Positions 26,833 through 36,658 are shown, counted from the first letter of the stretch. The stretch: 64,000 nucleotides of DNA from Marilutibacter penaei (GCF_014145395.1 NZ_JACHTE010000002.1:186001-250000), one strand, 5' to 3'. Notes: generated by a model not told the origin, from the sequence alone. Translations and numbers: made by a program.

Positions 26833-28236
26833 TCAAACCCACCCCGTCGCATAGAACAACCCGATCACCACGAACACCGCCAGCGTCTTGATCACCGTGA
26901 TCGCGAAGATGTCCTTGTACGCCTGCCGGTGCGTCAGCCCCGTGACCGCCAGCAGCGTGATCACCGCCCCGTTGTGCGGCAGCGTGTCCATGCCACCCGA
27001 CGCCATCGACGCCACCCGGTGCAGTACGTCCATCGGGATCCCCACCGCGTTCGCGTTCGCGATGAACGTATCCGCCATCGCCGCCAGCGCGATGCTCATG
27101 CCACCCGATGCCGAGCCCGTGATGCCCGCCAGCGCCGTCACCGTCACCGCCTCGTTGACCAGCGGATTCGGGATCGAGCCCAGCGCGTTCGCGACCACCA
27201 GGAAGCCCGGCAGCGCGGCAATGACCGCGCCGAAGCCGTACTCGGACGCCGTGTTCATCGACGCCAACAGCGCGCCGCCGATCGCACTCTTGGTGCCCTC
27301 GGCGAAGCTCGCCATCACCGGCTTCCACGCGAACGCGATGACGGTGATGATGCCCACCAGCAGCGCGCCCTGGACCGCCCAGATCGCCGCGATCTTCGAG
27401 ACCTCCTGCACCACCGGCGCGGCATTGCCGATCACCGCCGGGTCGAAGCTGTGGCTGTCGCCGTAGACGCGCGGGATCCACATCGTGAACAGCTTGTTCG
27501 ACACCCCGACCAGCACCAGTGGCAGGATCGCGACGAAGGGATTGGCCAGCACCCCGTGGGTGAAGGCCGCCGGCTCGTTCACCAGCGTCGCCGGGTCGCC
27601 ATAGCCTTCGCCGGCCTTCGCCGCCTTGCGGCGACGCGACTCCAGGTAGCTCATGCCGACGATCAGGATGAAGATGCCGCCCAGCGTGCCCAGTACCGGC
27701 GCGGCCCAGGAGTCGGTGCCGAAGAACGCCGTCGGGATGATGTTCTGGATCTGCGGCGTGCCCGGCAGCGCGTCCATGGTGAAGGTGAAGGCGCCCAGCG
27801 CGATCGTGCCCGGAATCAGCCGCTTGGGGATGTCGCCCTGGCGGAACAGCTCGGCGGCGAAGGGGTAGACCGCGAACACGACCACGAACAGCGACACGCC
27901 GCCATAGGTCAGCAGCGCGCAGACCACGACGATCGACAGCATCGCCCGTTCCGCGCCGAGCAGCTTGATCGTCGAGGCGACGATGGCCTTGGAGAAGCCC
28001 GATATCTCGATCAGCTTGCCGAAGATCGCGCCCAGCAGGAACACCGGGAAGTACAGCTTGATGAAGCCGACCATCTTGTCCATGAACAGGCCGGTGAACA
28101 TCGGCGCGACCAGCGACGCGTCGGTCAGCAGCACCGCGCCCAGCGCCGCCACCGGCGCGAACAGGATCACGCTGTAGCCGCGGTACGCGACGAACATCAG
28201 GAAGCACAGCGCTCCCAGGACGACCACAAACTCCAT
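26833..28236 (-). CDS. GntP-family (gluconate:H+ symporter-type) permease
   Basis: A 467-aa inner-membrane transporter with about 12 hydrophobic segments. Recognisable stretches are MEFVVVLGALCFLMFVAYRG, PIFTLLKYFPVF-like (KLYFPVFLLGAIFGKLIE), TMDALPGTPQIQN, ITGSASGGMSIALAA and GGMDTLPHNGAVITLL. These match the GntP superfamily that carries gluconate or other small organic acids with protons. The start gives a direct membrane segment; the open frame further upstream is arginine-rich non-coding. It is divergent from a TonB receptor with a 203-bp shared spacer. The substrate is unknown; the pairing hints at one compound passing both membranes. Confidence 0.87.
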   Translation of the reverse strand: MEFVVVLGALCFLMFVAYRGYSVILFAPVAALGAVLLTDASLVAPMFTGLFMDKMVGFIKLYFPVFLLGAIFGKLIEISGFSKAIVASTIKLLGAERAMLSIVVVCALLTYGGVSLFVVVFAVYPFAAELFRQGDIPKRLIPGTIALGAFTFTMDALPGTPQIQNIIPTAFFGTDSWAAPVLGTLGGIFILIVGMSYLESRRRKAAKAGEGYGDPATLVNEPAAFTHGVLANPFVAILPLVLVGVSNKLFTMWIPRVYGDSHSFDPAVIGNAAPVVQEVSKIAAIWAVQGALLVGIITVIAFAWKPVMASFAEGTKSAIGGALLASMNTASEYGFGAVIAALPGFLVVANALGSIPNPLVNEAVTVTALAGITGSASGGMSIALAAMADTFIANANAVGIPMDVLHRVASMASGGMDTLPHNGAVITLLAVTGLTHRQAYKDIFAITVIKTLAVFVVIGLFYATGWV

Positions 28237-28439
28237 CGTGTGCTCCCCAAGTGGCAGGCCGGGACCTGGGGTCCCCGCGACAGGGGCAGTCTCGGCACCC
28301 GCGGCGGCCGTGGGCATTGTCCGAAGGTACAGATGCCGCCCCCGGGGCCGGTGCCTAGGCTGTGTCGCATGGCGGGGTACACCGCCGGCACGTTCACACC
28401 ACGCATCGACACCGGTTTGCACCTGGGGAGAGGACACGC

Positions 28440-30653
28440 ATGAACCGCAAGCACCTGACCATCGCCATCGCCTGTGCGCTGGTCGCGCCCGCCGCCTGGG
28501 CACAGGACGCCAGCACCACCTCGACGGATCCCGCGCGCGGCGCCAGCGCCACCAACCTCGACACCGTCGTGGTCACCGCCCGCAAGCGCGAGGAGACCCT
28601 TCAGGACGTGCCGGTCGCGGTCACCGCGTTCACTGCCGACACGCTCGACACGCTCGCCGTCGAGGACATCTCCGACCTCGACTCGGAAGTCCCCAACCTG
28701 ACCATCTATGCCGCCCGCGGCTCCAGCAGCACGGTCACCGCCTACATCCGCGGCATCGGCCAGTCCGACCCGCTGTGGGGCGTCGATCCCGGCGTCGGCA
28801 TCTACCTCGACGACGTCTACATCGCCCGCCCGCAGGGCGCGCTGCTCGACGTGTTCGACGTCCAGCGCATCGAAGTGCTGCGTGGCCCGCAGGGCACGCT
28901 GTACGGCAAGAACACCATCGGCGGCGCGATCAAGTACGTCTCGCGCGGCCTGTCCGAGGAGACTGAAGGCTTCGGCTCGATCACCGTCGGCACGAACAGC
29001 CAGCTGGACGTGAAGGCCGGCATCGGCGGTTCCGTCGGCAACGGTGCGCTGCGCGGCCGCGTCGCGGTCGCCAGCCTCAACCGCGACGGCTACGGCGAGA
29101 ACCTCGTCACCGACCAGCAGGTCAGCGACAAGGAGATCCTGGCCGCGCGCGTCGAGCTCGGCGCCTATGTCAGCGAGGACTTCGACATCCACGTCAACAT
29201 GGACTGGATGGACGACCAGTCCGGGGTGCGCGGCGCGAAGATGCTGGCGCCCAACCCGTTCAACACACTGCTGTTCCCGCAGTACGGCGCGTTCCCGCCG
29301 CTGGACGACCGCTACGACGTCCGCAACGGCATGCCGAACATCAACGACACTTCGATGAAGGGCATCTCGGCGGCCGCCAACTGGCGCATCAACGACGACT
29401 TCTCGCTGAAGTACGTCATCGCCAAGCGCGAGTCCGACACCGAGACCAACATCGACTTCGACCTGACCACCGCGCCGATCACCGACGTCAAGGCGTTCTA
29501 CAGCGACGAGCAGGTCAGCAACGAACTTCAGGTCAACTACGATGCCGGCGGCCGCGCGCGCGGCGTGATGGGCCTGTACTGGTTCGACGGCGAGGCCGGC
29601 GGCCAGGTGCTCAACAACTTCCTCAATGCGTCCTTCGGCGACACCCAGGGCACGGTCTATACCAACAGCGTGGCGCTGTATGCCGACTGGACCTTCGACC
29701 TGACCGACCGCCTGCATCTCGACGTCGGCGCCCGCTACACCGACGAGGAGAAGCGCGCCGACGTGCTGAACCGCGCCTACAGCGACGCGACCTTCACCAC
29801 GCCGATCGCCACGGTGTCGGACTTCGACAAGACCATCAACTTCAAGAACACCTCGCCGAAGGTGGCGCTGAACTACGACGTGACGCCGGACATCATGGTG
29901 TACGGCTCGGCCTCGCGTGGCTTCAAGTCGGGCGGCTACAACATCCGCGCCAACGCGGTCGCGGTGCCGAGCTCGGCGGAGCCGTTCGACGACGAGGTCG
30001 TCGACAGCTACGAGATCGGCAGCAAGATGGCCTTCCTCGACCAGTCGCTGTTCCTGAACCTGGCGGCCTTCCACAACCGCTACAAGGACATCCAGCTGTC
30101 GGTGTTCACCGCCTACGACTCCAACGGCGACGGCGTCGACGACGCGTTCTTCGGCGACTTCACCAACGCGGGCGAGGGCACGGTCAACGGCGTGGAGGTC
30201 GAGTACCAGTGGCTGCCGACCAGCAACTGGTCGATCAACGGCAACCTCGCATGGCTGGACACCGGCTACGACGAGTTCATCACCAGCGGCGTCAACGTGG
30301 CCGACGACCAGAAGTTCACCAACGCCCCCGAGTTCTCCGGCGCGATCAACGTCGAGTACCGGATCCCGCTGTCCAATGGCGGCGACATCGCGACGCGCGT
30401 CGGTTACAGCTACCAGAGCGAGGTCTACCCGACCACCGACCTGTCGGAGGCGATCAAGCAGGACGGCTACGGCCTGCTCAGCGCGGGCGTGATCTGGAAC
30501 GCCAACGAGGACCTGAGCTTCGCGCTGCAGGGCAAGAACCTGCTGGACGAGGAGTACCGCACCACGGGCTACAACATCCCGGTGCTCGGCATCCTGACCG
30601 GGTTCTACGGTGCACCGCGCGAGATCAGCCTGAGCGCGCGTTACGAGTTCTGA
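28440..30653 (+). CDS. TonB-dependent receptor
   Basis: A 737-aa outer-membrane receptor. Signal peptide LTIAIACALVAPAAWAQ is followed by the TonB-box/plug start LDTVVVTARKREETLQDVPV, a plug (IRGIGQSDPLWGVDPGVGIY, RIEVLRGPQGTLYGKNTIGG) and a barrel that ends in the aromatic RYEF. The start is preceded by GGGGAGAGGACACGC. This is the general catecholate/vitamin-like subgroup abundant in Xanthomonadaceae and sphingomonads. It is divergent from the GntP-family permease, which may share its substrate. A strong terminator follows. Confidence 0.93.
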   Translation: MNRKHLTIAIACALVAPAAWAQDASTTSTDPARGASATNLDTVVVTARKREETLQDVPVAVTAFTADTLDTLAVEDISDLDSEVPNLTIYAARGSSSTVTAYIRGIGQSDPLWGVDPGVGIYLDDVYIARPQGALLDVFDVQRIEVLRGPQGTLYGKNTIGGAIKYVSRGLSEETEGFGSITVGTNSQLDVKAGIGGSVGNGALRGRVAVASLNRDGYGENLVTDQQVSDKEILAARVELGAYVSEDFDIHVNMDWMDDQSGVRGAKMLAPNPFNTLLFPQYGAFPPLDDRYDVRNGMPNINDTSMKGISAAANWRINDDFSLKYVIAKRESDTETNIDFDLTTAPITDVKAFYSDEQVSNELQVNYDAGGRARGVMGLYWFDGEAGGQVLNNFLNASFGDTQGTVYTNSVALYADWTFDLTDRLHLDVGARYTDEEKRADVLNRAYSDATFTTPIATVSDFDKTINFKNTSPKVALNYDVTPDIMVYGSASRGFKSGGYNIRANAVAVPSSAEPFDDEVVDSYEIGSKMAFLDQSLFLNLAAFHNRYKDIQLSVFTAYDSNGDGVDDAFFGDFTNAGEGTVNGVEVEYQWLPTSNWSINGNLAWLDTGYDEFITSGVNVADDQKFTNAPEFSGAINVEYRIPLSNGGDIATRVGYSYQSEVYPTTDLSEAIKQDGYGLLSAGVIWNANEDLSFALQGKNLLDEEYRTTGYNIPVLGILTGFYGAPREISLSARYEF

Positions 30654-30678
30654 CCGGCCCGAAGCGGTTGGACGGAGG

Positions 30679-30708
30679 CGGCGGGCACATGCCCGCCGTT
30701 TTCGTTTG
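30679..30708 (+). terminator. Rho-independent terminator after the TonB receptor
   Basis: An 8-bp stem CGGCGGGC/GCCCGCCG with an ACAT loop, followed by TTTTCGTTT. Confidence 0.9.
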
Positions 30709-30831
30709 ACGCCGACGAATCCCTTCAGTCAAAGGCCTTGATTAGATCCCTCCCTTCTGGTCTTCCTTTACATCGATAGCTTTCTTGTCTCGCACTTCTG
30801 TCGCACTTCGCCATGGAGACGCTCGCACAGA

Positions 30832-31260
30832 GTGGCTTTCGACATCTTCGGCAAAGCGAGATACGGCGCCTATGGACTAGTTTCCGGATATCCAGCTACT
30901 AAGTTGGCGCTCGGGACCGGCAGATGTTCAAGGAGGAGCCAATCTGTCGACGGGACTAGAGCGGAATACCGGTATGACGGTGCCACGGAAGAGTGGGAGC
31001 GTGTCGAAGATTCCGCACGAGATAACAACGGTAATCTCATACCAGAATCTGCCGATGACGTCACAGGAGGAGCGAACACGGCGCGACGGTACTCATTCTG
31101 GGGCCGAACCGATGTGAATCTCGCTTCTTTCTTGAGTCGGGTTGATATGTTCTCCGTCACCGTCGTGGACCCAGGTCCGCCATCGGGGCAGAACCACGCA
31201 GTTGGAGTCGTATGTTCAGACAGTGCGGGTCAGAAGGTCTGCACGATCAACTACGAGTAA
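30832..31260 (+). CDS. Hypothetical protein, orphan in a lower-G+C islet, possibly 5' truncated
   Basis: A 142-residue frame from a GTG with no clear ribosome-binding site. The frame is open back to about 30743 without an ATG, GTG or TTG that looks usable. I do not recognise the family. The product is polar, with a middle rich in Asn/Asp/Thr (RDNNGNLIPESADDVTGGAN), a GRTDVNLASFLSRVDMFSVTV segment and a C terminus with two Cys (GVVCSDSAGQKVCTINYE) that could form a disulfide. No signal peptide is seen, so it may be the 3' remnant of a secreted or surface protein. Base composition is clearly lower in G+C than the flanks, which suggests transfer. Confidence 0.45.
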   Translation: MAFDIFGKARYGAYGLVSGYPATKLALGTGRCSRRSQSVDGTRAEYRYDGATEEWERVEDSARDNNGNLIPESADDVTGGANTARRYSFWGRTDVNLASFLSRVDMFSVTVVDPGPPSGQNHAVGVVCSDSAGQKVCTINYE

Positions 31261-31277
31261 AGGTGGCACTCGATTAT

Positions 31278-31312
31278 GGGCGCCGGCGGAGTGGTCCGTC
31301 GGCGCCCTTCTC
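31278..31312 (+). terminator. Strong hairpin, probable terminator
   Basis: A 12-bp stem (GGGCGCCGGCGG / CCGTCGGCGCCC, one G-U pair) with a 6-nt loop and TTCTC after it. It lies 17 nt after the preceding stop; the T tract is weak. Confidence 0.5.
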
Positions 31313-31327
31313 ACTTGGAGGTGCGGG

Positions 31328-32344
31328 GTGCGTAAACGCTGGGCTTTCCTAGGGCTGCTCTCGATTGGCTTGGCCTCGATGTTGGTGTTGCGCGACTGGC
31401 GAAAGGATAACGAGCGGTCTCGAGCCGACAGTGCTCTGGCATCAGCTCAACACCAGCATTCAGACGACTTGTCGGAGCCAAGTGGTGGGCGGGATGACGT
31501 TGGATCACTTCCATCGGTGAAGCCCCTTCCACCCTTGGGCCGCCCCTTGCGGGCGACATTGGACGAGCTGGTTGCGCGCGCGTATGCAGGGGATGGACGC
31601 GCGGCCTGCAGGCTGGCTCTGGAGTACGCTGCGTGTGAACGCGCAGCTTCCAATATTGCGTCCATGGATGGCGCCGCAGCCGGCCAACAGGCCGACTCGC
31701 CCTCTCCGGGTGAGGTGACTATCCAGGTAACGCTGCCGCCGAGCGCCGGCCGCATCCTGGCCGATGCCGAACACTGCGATGGGGTTCTGCCGGCGCCGCC
31801 GGGTGAGGTCGCAAAGCTCTGGAGGATGGCTGCCCAGTCAGGTCATGTGCCTTCGATGCGGAACTACGCGCTCGGGAATGGACTGAACGGCGCAAACATG
31901 CTGGGTGAAGCGGAAGCCATGATCGCCTATCGGGGCGAGGCTCCGGAATTTGCACGGCGAGCAGCGGCTGAGGGGGACCTTGTGGCACTCCTCGCACTCG
32001 CCGCAGCGTACTCGCCCCGTTCGCACGAGCACTTCCCGACCCTCCTTGCCCCGGCTGCGGGACAGGATGTCGAGGCATCGATGGCGCTCTACCTTCACGC
32101 GCAGAACGTGATTGCGCCTGTTGCAAGCCAGCCTGAGTGGACCAACGTCAGTGCATTGATTCAACGTCGCCTGGGCGAGTTGCGTGTGATGGCGACGTCC
32201 GGTGAGATCTCGATGGCCGAACGAGAGGCGCAGGAAATGTGGCGGCGCTGGAAGCGCCCCGTGCTTGACGAGCCACCTCCGGTGACGCTCTTGGGGCGAG
32301 GAGGCGCGCGGCCTATAAAGGCGTCCGCATGCATGGAGGGGTAG
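31328..32344 (+). CDS. Membrane-anchored hypothetical protein with Sel1/TPR-like helical segments
   Basis: A 338-aa product from GTG, preceded by GGAGG 6 nt upstream. An N-terminal hydrophobic segment (RWAFLGLLSIGLASMLVL) is followed by a polar linker. Two regions with Sel1-like spacing come next: ARAYAGDGRAACRLALEYAAC at about 90-110, and KLWRMAAQSGHVPSMRNYAL plus ARRAAAEGDLVALLALAAAY at about 170-225. Paired Cys residues near 99, 108 and 153 suggest an exported domain. No specific function can be given. It shares the lower G+C of the preceding orphan gene, and the two may be a unit. Confidence 0.7.
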   Translation: MRKRWAFLGLLSIGLASMLVLRDWRKDNERSRADSALASAQHQHSDDLSEPSGGRDDVGSLPSVKPLPPLGRPLRATLDELVARAYAGDGRAACRLALEYAACERAASNIASMDGAAAGQQADSPSPGEVTIQVTLPPSAGRILADAEHCDGVLPAPPGEVAKLWRMAAQSGHVPSMRNYALGNGLNGANMLGEAEAMIAYRGEAPEFARRAAAEGDLVALLALAAAYSPRSHEHFPTLLAPAAGQDVEASMALYLHAQNVIAPVASQPEWTNVSALIQRRLGELRVMATSGEISMAEREAQEMWRRWKRPVLDEPPPVTLLGRGGARPIKASACMEG

Positions 32345-32414
32345 CTGGACACACGTATGTTCCGCGCAATCCCTGGCTCTTGCGATTGCTTCTTTCGCAC
32401 CCCTCATGCTGGAG

Positions 32415-32438
32415 GCCCCGAATGCGCGGGGCTTCCTT
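32415..32438 (+). terminator. Hairpin after the Sel1-like gene
   Basis: GCCCCG and CGGGGC pair around AATGCG and are followed by TTCCTT. It lies 70 nt after the stop, facing the convergent arylsulfatase. Confidence 0.45.
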
Positions 32439-32525
32439 GGCCCCCCTGCTCAGGCTCGCCGTTTTCGTTGGGTCGTTGCCAAGGGCCCTTCCAGGAGGCC
32501 AGCCCGCCCTGGCCCCAGGGATGGG

Positions 32526-34919
32526 TTACTTCAGTTCCACAACGACTTTCTCGAGGGTGCCCGTGAAGGCATTCGGAACCCGGTAGTCCGGACTGACGGC
32601 GGTGCCCGTGTCCTGCCCCACGTCCATCGTTTCGTCGAGCGAGAAGCGATTGGGAACCGTTCGTTCGATGCGCTGCTGGGCCACCTGCCTGCCATCGACG
32701 GTGAGCACGCCGGTACCTCCCTTGCCCAGGCCGCCACCGTCGTAGGTGAAGTCGAATGCCACGGTGTGCTTGCCCGGAGGGAGAGGGTCGCCCGAGATCG
32801 TGGTGAAGTCCTCCTGCATCCAGTTGTAGACGAAGGCCGGACGGCTGTCCTGCAGCATCAGGGCCCACCCCGAGAACAGGCCACCCTGGGTGACAAGAAT
32901 CCCGTTGGCTCCGCCCGCCGGGATTTCGATATCGGCCGTGAGCGTGTAGGAGCGGTTCTTTACATCGGGTGCGCTGCCCTCGGGTAGCCGGACCATGCCC
33001 GGGTAATAGGTCAGGGTATCCAGGCCTTCCACGGGCCCTGCTGGACGCCCTGCAACCCGCGCGTTGAACAGGGCAGCATTCTGGTCATTGAGCGGCAGGA
33101 CCTGTCGTTTCCGGGCTTCGTCCATGAACTTCGCCTTCAGTTCGGCCAGCTTCTCCGGATGCTGGCGCGCAACGTCCTCGAACTCGGTGAAGTCCTGGCT
33201 CAGGTCGTACAGCTCCCACGGATCGTTCTCGAAGTCGAACTCCGAGGCTTCGTCCGACCAGGGAAGCAGGCCATGGGTGGTCGCAGCGATCCACCCGTTG
33301 TCGTAGATGGCACGCGTTCCGCCGATCTCGAAGTACTGCGTGGTCCGCCGACTGGGCGCATCCTTGCCCGCTGCATCGAATGTGTAGGCCATGCTGACGC
33401 CCGCCATGGGCTTCTGTTCGATACCGTTCGCCGTTCGCGGGGCCTGGATGCCGGTGGCCTGCAGGATCGTCGGGGTGATGTCGACCGCGTGATGGAACTG
33501 CGTACGCAGGGCTCCTTCGTCGTCGATGTGGCCCGGCCAGGCGATGACCAGCCCATTGCGGGTACCGCCAAAGTGCGAAGCCTGGCGCTTGGCGAGTCGC
33601 ATCGGCGAATTCATGGCCATGGCCCAGCCCACCGGATAATGGTTGTAGGTGGTCGGGCCGCCGATCTCATCGAGACGGCCCATCGCGTCGGCAACCACGT
33701 CGGGGCGGTAACTGTTGAAGTCCGCGGCAATCTCGTTGAGCGTCCCCGTGAACCCCCCCTCGGCGCTGGCGCCGTTGTCGCCGACGGCGTAGATCACCAG
33801 GGTGTCGTCCGCCGCCCCGAGGTCTTCCACGGCATCCAGCATCCGGCCGATCTCGTGATCGGTATGGGCGAGGAAACCGGCATAGACTTCCATCATGCGG
33901 GCATAGACCTTCTTGCGGTCCGCTTCCAGCGCGTCCCAGTCCGTTACTTCGCCAGGCAGCGGATTATGGCGGGCACTTGCCGGAATGATGCCCTGTTCCC
34001 GCATCCGCTCAAACGTCTCCCGGCTGACGGCATTCCAGCCCTGGTCGAACTGACCTTTGAAACGGTCTATCCATGCTTTCGGAGCGTGGTGCGGGGCATG
34101 GGTGGCACCCGGCGCGAAGTACACGAAGAACGGCTTGTTCGGCGCCGTCGATTGCTGGTTGCGAATCCACGAAATCGCGCGGTCGGCGAGATCGGTCGTC
34201 AGGTGATAGTCCGGATCGTCCGCAGGCGGCTCGACCGGACGCGTGTTCTCCGTCAGCGCGGGCGCCCACTGGTTGGTGTCACCGCCGATGAAACCATAGA
34301 AATACTCGAAGCCCATTGCGTTGGGCCACTGGCGGAATGGGCCCGCCTGGCTCGTCTCGTAATCCGGTGTGTTGTGGTTCTTGCCGAACCACGCGGTGTT
34401 GTACCCGTTGTCGCGGAGGATCTGGCCCACGGTCACCGATGTGTCCGGCAGGATGCCGTTGTAGCCCGGAAAGCCGGTGGCTACCTCGGGAATGCCGCCA
34501 AAGCCGGCCTCGTGATGGTTCTGGCCCGTGAGGATCGCCGCGCGGGTCGGCGCACACAGAGCGGTCGTGTGCCACTGCGTATAGCGCAACCCACGTGCCG
34601 CCAGCTTGTCCAGCGCAGGCGTGGCCACGGGACCGCCGAAGGTCGAGGTCGCACCGAAGCCGACGTCGTCGAGCAGGATGAGGATCACGTTGGGTGCCCC
34701 GGCCGGCGGTGTCGGGTTCAACGGGAAGTCCCGTTCGGAGTCCTTGAAGTACTCGCTGATATGCCCGTTGAATTCTCCGGGACGCCGGTCCGGAATGGAC
34801 GAAAGTCCTGATGCTCCCGACGTCTGGGCCGATGCCTGCGGCATGGCGATGGTCAGGGCGGCGCCCAGCAGGAGCGACAGCATGGAAAGGCATGGCTTCA
34901 TCGGATGCATCCTGGTCAT
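32526..34919 (-). CDS. Arylsulfatase (type I, formylglycine-dependent)
   Basis: A 797-aa periplasmic sulfatase with signal peptide [21 protein letters not shown]. The metal-binding [13 protein letters not shown] segment and the active-site CAPTR motif ([13 protein letters not shown]) are intact; its Cys is converted to formylglycine. Further catalytic segments are [26 protein letters not shown] and [13 protein letters not shown]-terminal beta domain of about 130 residues follows. Start: ATG 34919 behind GAGGG; Met at 34910 and 34901 are alternatives. No maturase (FGE/anSME) lies in the window. The substrate is unknown; the enzyme resembles the second arylsulfatase at 37024 in layout. Confidence 0.92.
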   Translation of the reverse strand: MTRMHPMKPCLSMLSLLLGAALTIAMPQASAQTSGASGLSSIPDRRPGEFNGHISEYFKDSERDFPLNPTPPAGAPNVILILLDDVGFGATSTFGGPVATPALDKLAARGLRYTQWHTTALCAPTRAAILTGQNHHEAGFGGIPEVATGFPGYNGILPDTSVTVGQILRDNGYNTAWFGKNHNTPDYETSQAGPFRQWPNAMGFEYFYGFIGGDTNQWAPALTENTRPVEPPADDPDYHLTTDLADRAISWIRNQQSTAPNKPFFVYFAPGATHAPHHAPKAWIDRFKGQFDQGWNAVSRETFERMREQGIIPASARHNPLPGEVTDWDALEADRKKVYARMMEVYAGFLAHTDHEIGRMLDAVEDLGAADDTLVIYAVGDNGASAEGGFTGTLNEIAADFNSYRPDVVADAMGRLDEIGGPTTYNHYPVGWAMAMNSPMRLAKRQASHFGGTRNGLVIAWPGHIDDEGALRTQFHHAVDITPTILQATGIQAPRTANGIEQKPMAGVSMAYTFDAAGKDAPSRRTTQYFEIGGTRAIYDNGWIAATTHGLLPWSDEASEFDFENDPWELYDLSQDFTEFEDVARQHPEKLAELKAKFMDEARKRQVLPLNDQNAALFNARVAGRPAGPVEGLDTLTYYPGMVRLPEGSAPDVKNRSYTLTADIEIPAGGANGILVTQGGLFSGWALMLQDSRPAFVYNWMQEDFTTISGDPLPPGKHTVAFDFTYDGGGLGKGGTGVLTVDGRQVAQQRIERTVPNRFSLDETMDVGQDTGTAVSPDYRVPNAFTGTLEKVVVELK

Positions 34920-35096
34920 GGCAGCGGCCCTCGGAACACACATGCGCCGGGCGACCATGGATGCTGTCGCGGCGCTCGAGTGATATGGATTGTGCCTGCG
35001 CGTCCCCTCGCGTCCAGACACTGGGCAGGGTGCCGGCGCCCGCGTAAAAGGTTCGTGAACAGGGATTGAGGCCTGGGCAGTGAAAGGTCGGCAAGA

Positions 35097-35122
35097 GAAA
35101 GCCCCGCATGCGCGGGGCTTTC
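35097..35122 (-). terminator. Terminator downstream of the 35143-35642 gene
   Basis: An 11-bp perfect stem (GAAAGCCCCGC / GCGGGGCTTTC) with an ATGC loop. On the minus strand it is followed by TCTT. It sits 20 nt past the stop of the shifted frame, which supports that stop as the real gene end. Confidence 0.7.
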
Positions 35123-35142
35123 CTGCCTGCAGAGGCCCCGGC

Positions 35143-35642
35143 TCAGCCCGCCGGTTCCGGCCTCTCGTCCGGCGTGTCGTCCGGCGCATCGCGGCGCGGC
35201 CGCTGCCGGCGAAGCGTCGCGACAGCATCTTCCGCAAGGCCCGGACACCTTCGCCCTTGCCGACCGCCTTCAGCACCGCATAGCCCTCCAGCGACGCCAC
35301 CATCACGTCGCTGCCCAGCGCCATCTCGGTATTCCGCATCTTCTCCAACAGCCGCATGAGCTTGACGATGCGGGCGTTGAGCGCATCATGCGAGGTAAGG
35401 TCGCGGCGCATCTCCTCGAGGTCGAAACTGCGCGGCATCAGCGCGACGTTCTCGCCCATCACCTCCAGCGCGGTGCGGCAGAACACCTCCGAACCGTTCC
35501 CCATCTTGACCATGAACTTCTTGTCCGTGGGCGTGACCGGGACCATCAGCGGTTCGATGGTGGCCTGGATGCGGGCGATGGCTTCGTCGACGATCGCCCA
35601 GTCGTCGGGCGTGAGGTGGGTATCCACCAGGTTCTGACCCAT
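35143..35642 (-). CDS. Hypothetical phasin-sized helical protein; probable frameshift near its 3' end
   Basis: The N-terminal part is convincing: strong ribosome-binding site AAGGAGAAAGGAAT, start [20 protein letters not shown], then helices ([40 protein letters not shown]). In that frame no stop occurs and it would run on into the arylsulfatase as a fused reading frame full of arginines. Shifting frame near 35190-35215 gives an acidic tail ([17 protein letters not shown]) and a stop at 35143, just before a terminator. I therefore place the end there and suspect an indel or sequencing error. I do not know the function. Confidence 0.6.
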
Positions 35643-35776
35643 ATTCCTTTCTCCTTGGGTGCGTGGGGTTTCCAATCGGTCGTCATGACCGGCACCGGCC
35701 TTCATGGCCGGCGTGTCGAGGGTAGGGCACGCCGGCCCGTACCGGCAAACCGGTGGCGTATGGAAGCGGCGCACCC
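35643..35776. other. Spacer with the upstream region of the 35642 gene
   Basis: No gene seen. It holds the ribosome-binding site and presumably the promoter of the leftward gene, and merges into the 22-bp tandem array. Confidence 0.4.
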
Positions 35777-36172
35777 TGTTCGTGGGCACGGCAATGCTCG
35801 CGCGAGGGCCCCGGCAGGCGTGTGCGCGAGCGTCCACCTGCTCGCGCACGCGCATCGGCATGGGGTCGCACGAGCCCTTAACTGCTCGCGCGACCCCGTC
35901 GGTACGCCCGACGGCGGGCACCCGACCTCTCAACGGTGGGTACCACACCCCTCGACGGTGGGCACCCCACCGCCCGACAGCGAGCACTCCACCCCTCGCG
36001 CGCGGGCAGCAGGGGCCTCGCAAGCGAGCCGCCGGATGCTCGCGGTCGGGCATTCCCCTGCCCGGCGACGAGCAGGGCGGCGCCCAACCGCGAGCATGGG
36101 AGTGCTCGTGCGCGAGCGGGTCGGCACCCGGCCGCGGGCATCGGCTCGCCCGACCGCGAGCCTGCCGATGCC
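35777..36172. repeat. Degenerate 22-bp tandem array, about 18 units
   Basis: Reading in steps of 22 from 35777, nearly every unit has the form (C/T)Gnnn(G/C)(C/T)G(A/G)GC(A/C)-N8-(G/C)C(C/T). Clear examples are the units beginning at 35821, 35931, 35953, 35975, 36019, 36041, 36085, 36107, 36129 and 36151. Units differ a lot outside the core, so the array is old or maintained by selection. As 22 is not a multiple of three, it is not a protein repeat. It is very G+C rich and lies between two leftward genes. Confidence 0.65.
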
Positions 36173-36244
36173 CGCCGTTGACCGCCGTCCCCGGCGCCTC
36201 GAACAGGCTCCCGCTACCGCATGCCCGCGCCCGACGGGCCGGGT

Positions 36245-36658
36245 TCAAGCACCCCGCTTCTGCAGCCGGTGGTACTGGAAGGTGCCGGTGATGCCGCCCC
36301 AATAGAAGTAGATGAAGATGAAGGAGATCAGCAGGCCGGTCGGTCGCCCGCCCTCGATCATGATCAGGATCTTCGACAGGATGAAGTACACGAGCATGGC
36401 GACCGCGCAGGTCCGGCTCTTGCGATGGATGCCGAACACCAGCCCGGCGATGAGGGCGACGTCGAGCAACTCCCAGGCGGTGAAACCGAGGGCCTCGATG
36501 CCGGCCATGGAGGCCAGCACCAGTGCAAGGGTGATGCTGCCGGAGACGGCGCCGGCGATCCAGGCGTGCTTGATCTTCTTCAGCACCTCCGCCGGCACCG
36601 GGGCCGGCGCGGTGCCCACCTCGGCGGTGGGCGCGATGTACGGATTCTCCGTCGACAT
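36245..36658 (-). CDS. Small four-helix membrane protein, unknown function
   Basis: A 137-aa product starting [14 protein letters not shown], an N-terminal NPY-x-AP segment seen on many small Xanthomonadaceae membrane proteins. Hydrophobic segments lie at about 32-52 ([20 protein letters not shown]), 62-77, 82-98 and 107-125 ([14 protein letters not shown]), with a basic C terminus. The start is followed by no signal-cleavage site, so it is probably an inner-membrane protein. Neighbours give no hint. The family was not recognised. Confidence 0.75.
   Translation of the reverse strand: MSTENPYIAPTAEVGTAPAPVPAEVLKKIKHAWIAGAVSGSITLALVLASMAGIEALGFTAWELLDVALIAGLVFGIHRKSRTCAVAMLVYFILSKILIMIEGGRPTGLLISFIFIYFYWGGITGTFQYHRLQKRGA

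Noticed and set aside
26605-28443. A 612-residue plus-strand frame opposite the GntP permease
   Set aside because: Arg/His/Asp-rich low-complexity mirror of a membrane protein gene that runs on into repeat DNA.
35777-36172. 22-bp array as a CRISPR
   Set aside because: Repeats are degenerate and directly adjacent with no unique spacers, and no cas genes are present.
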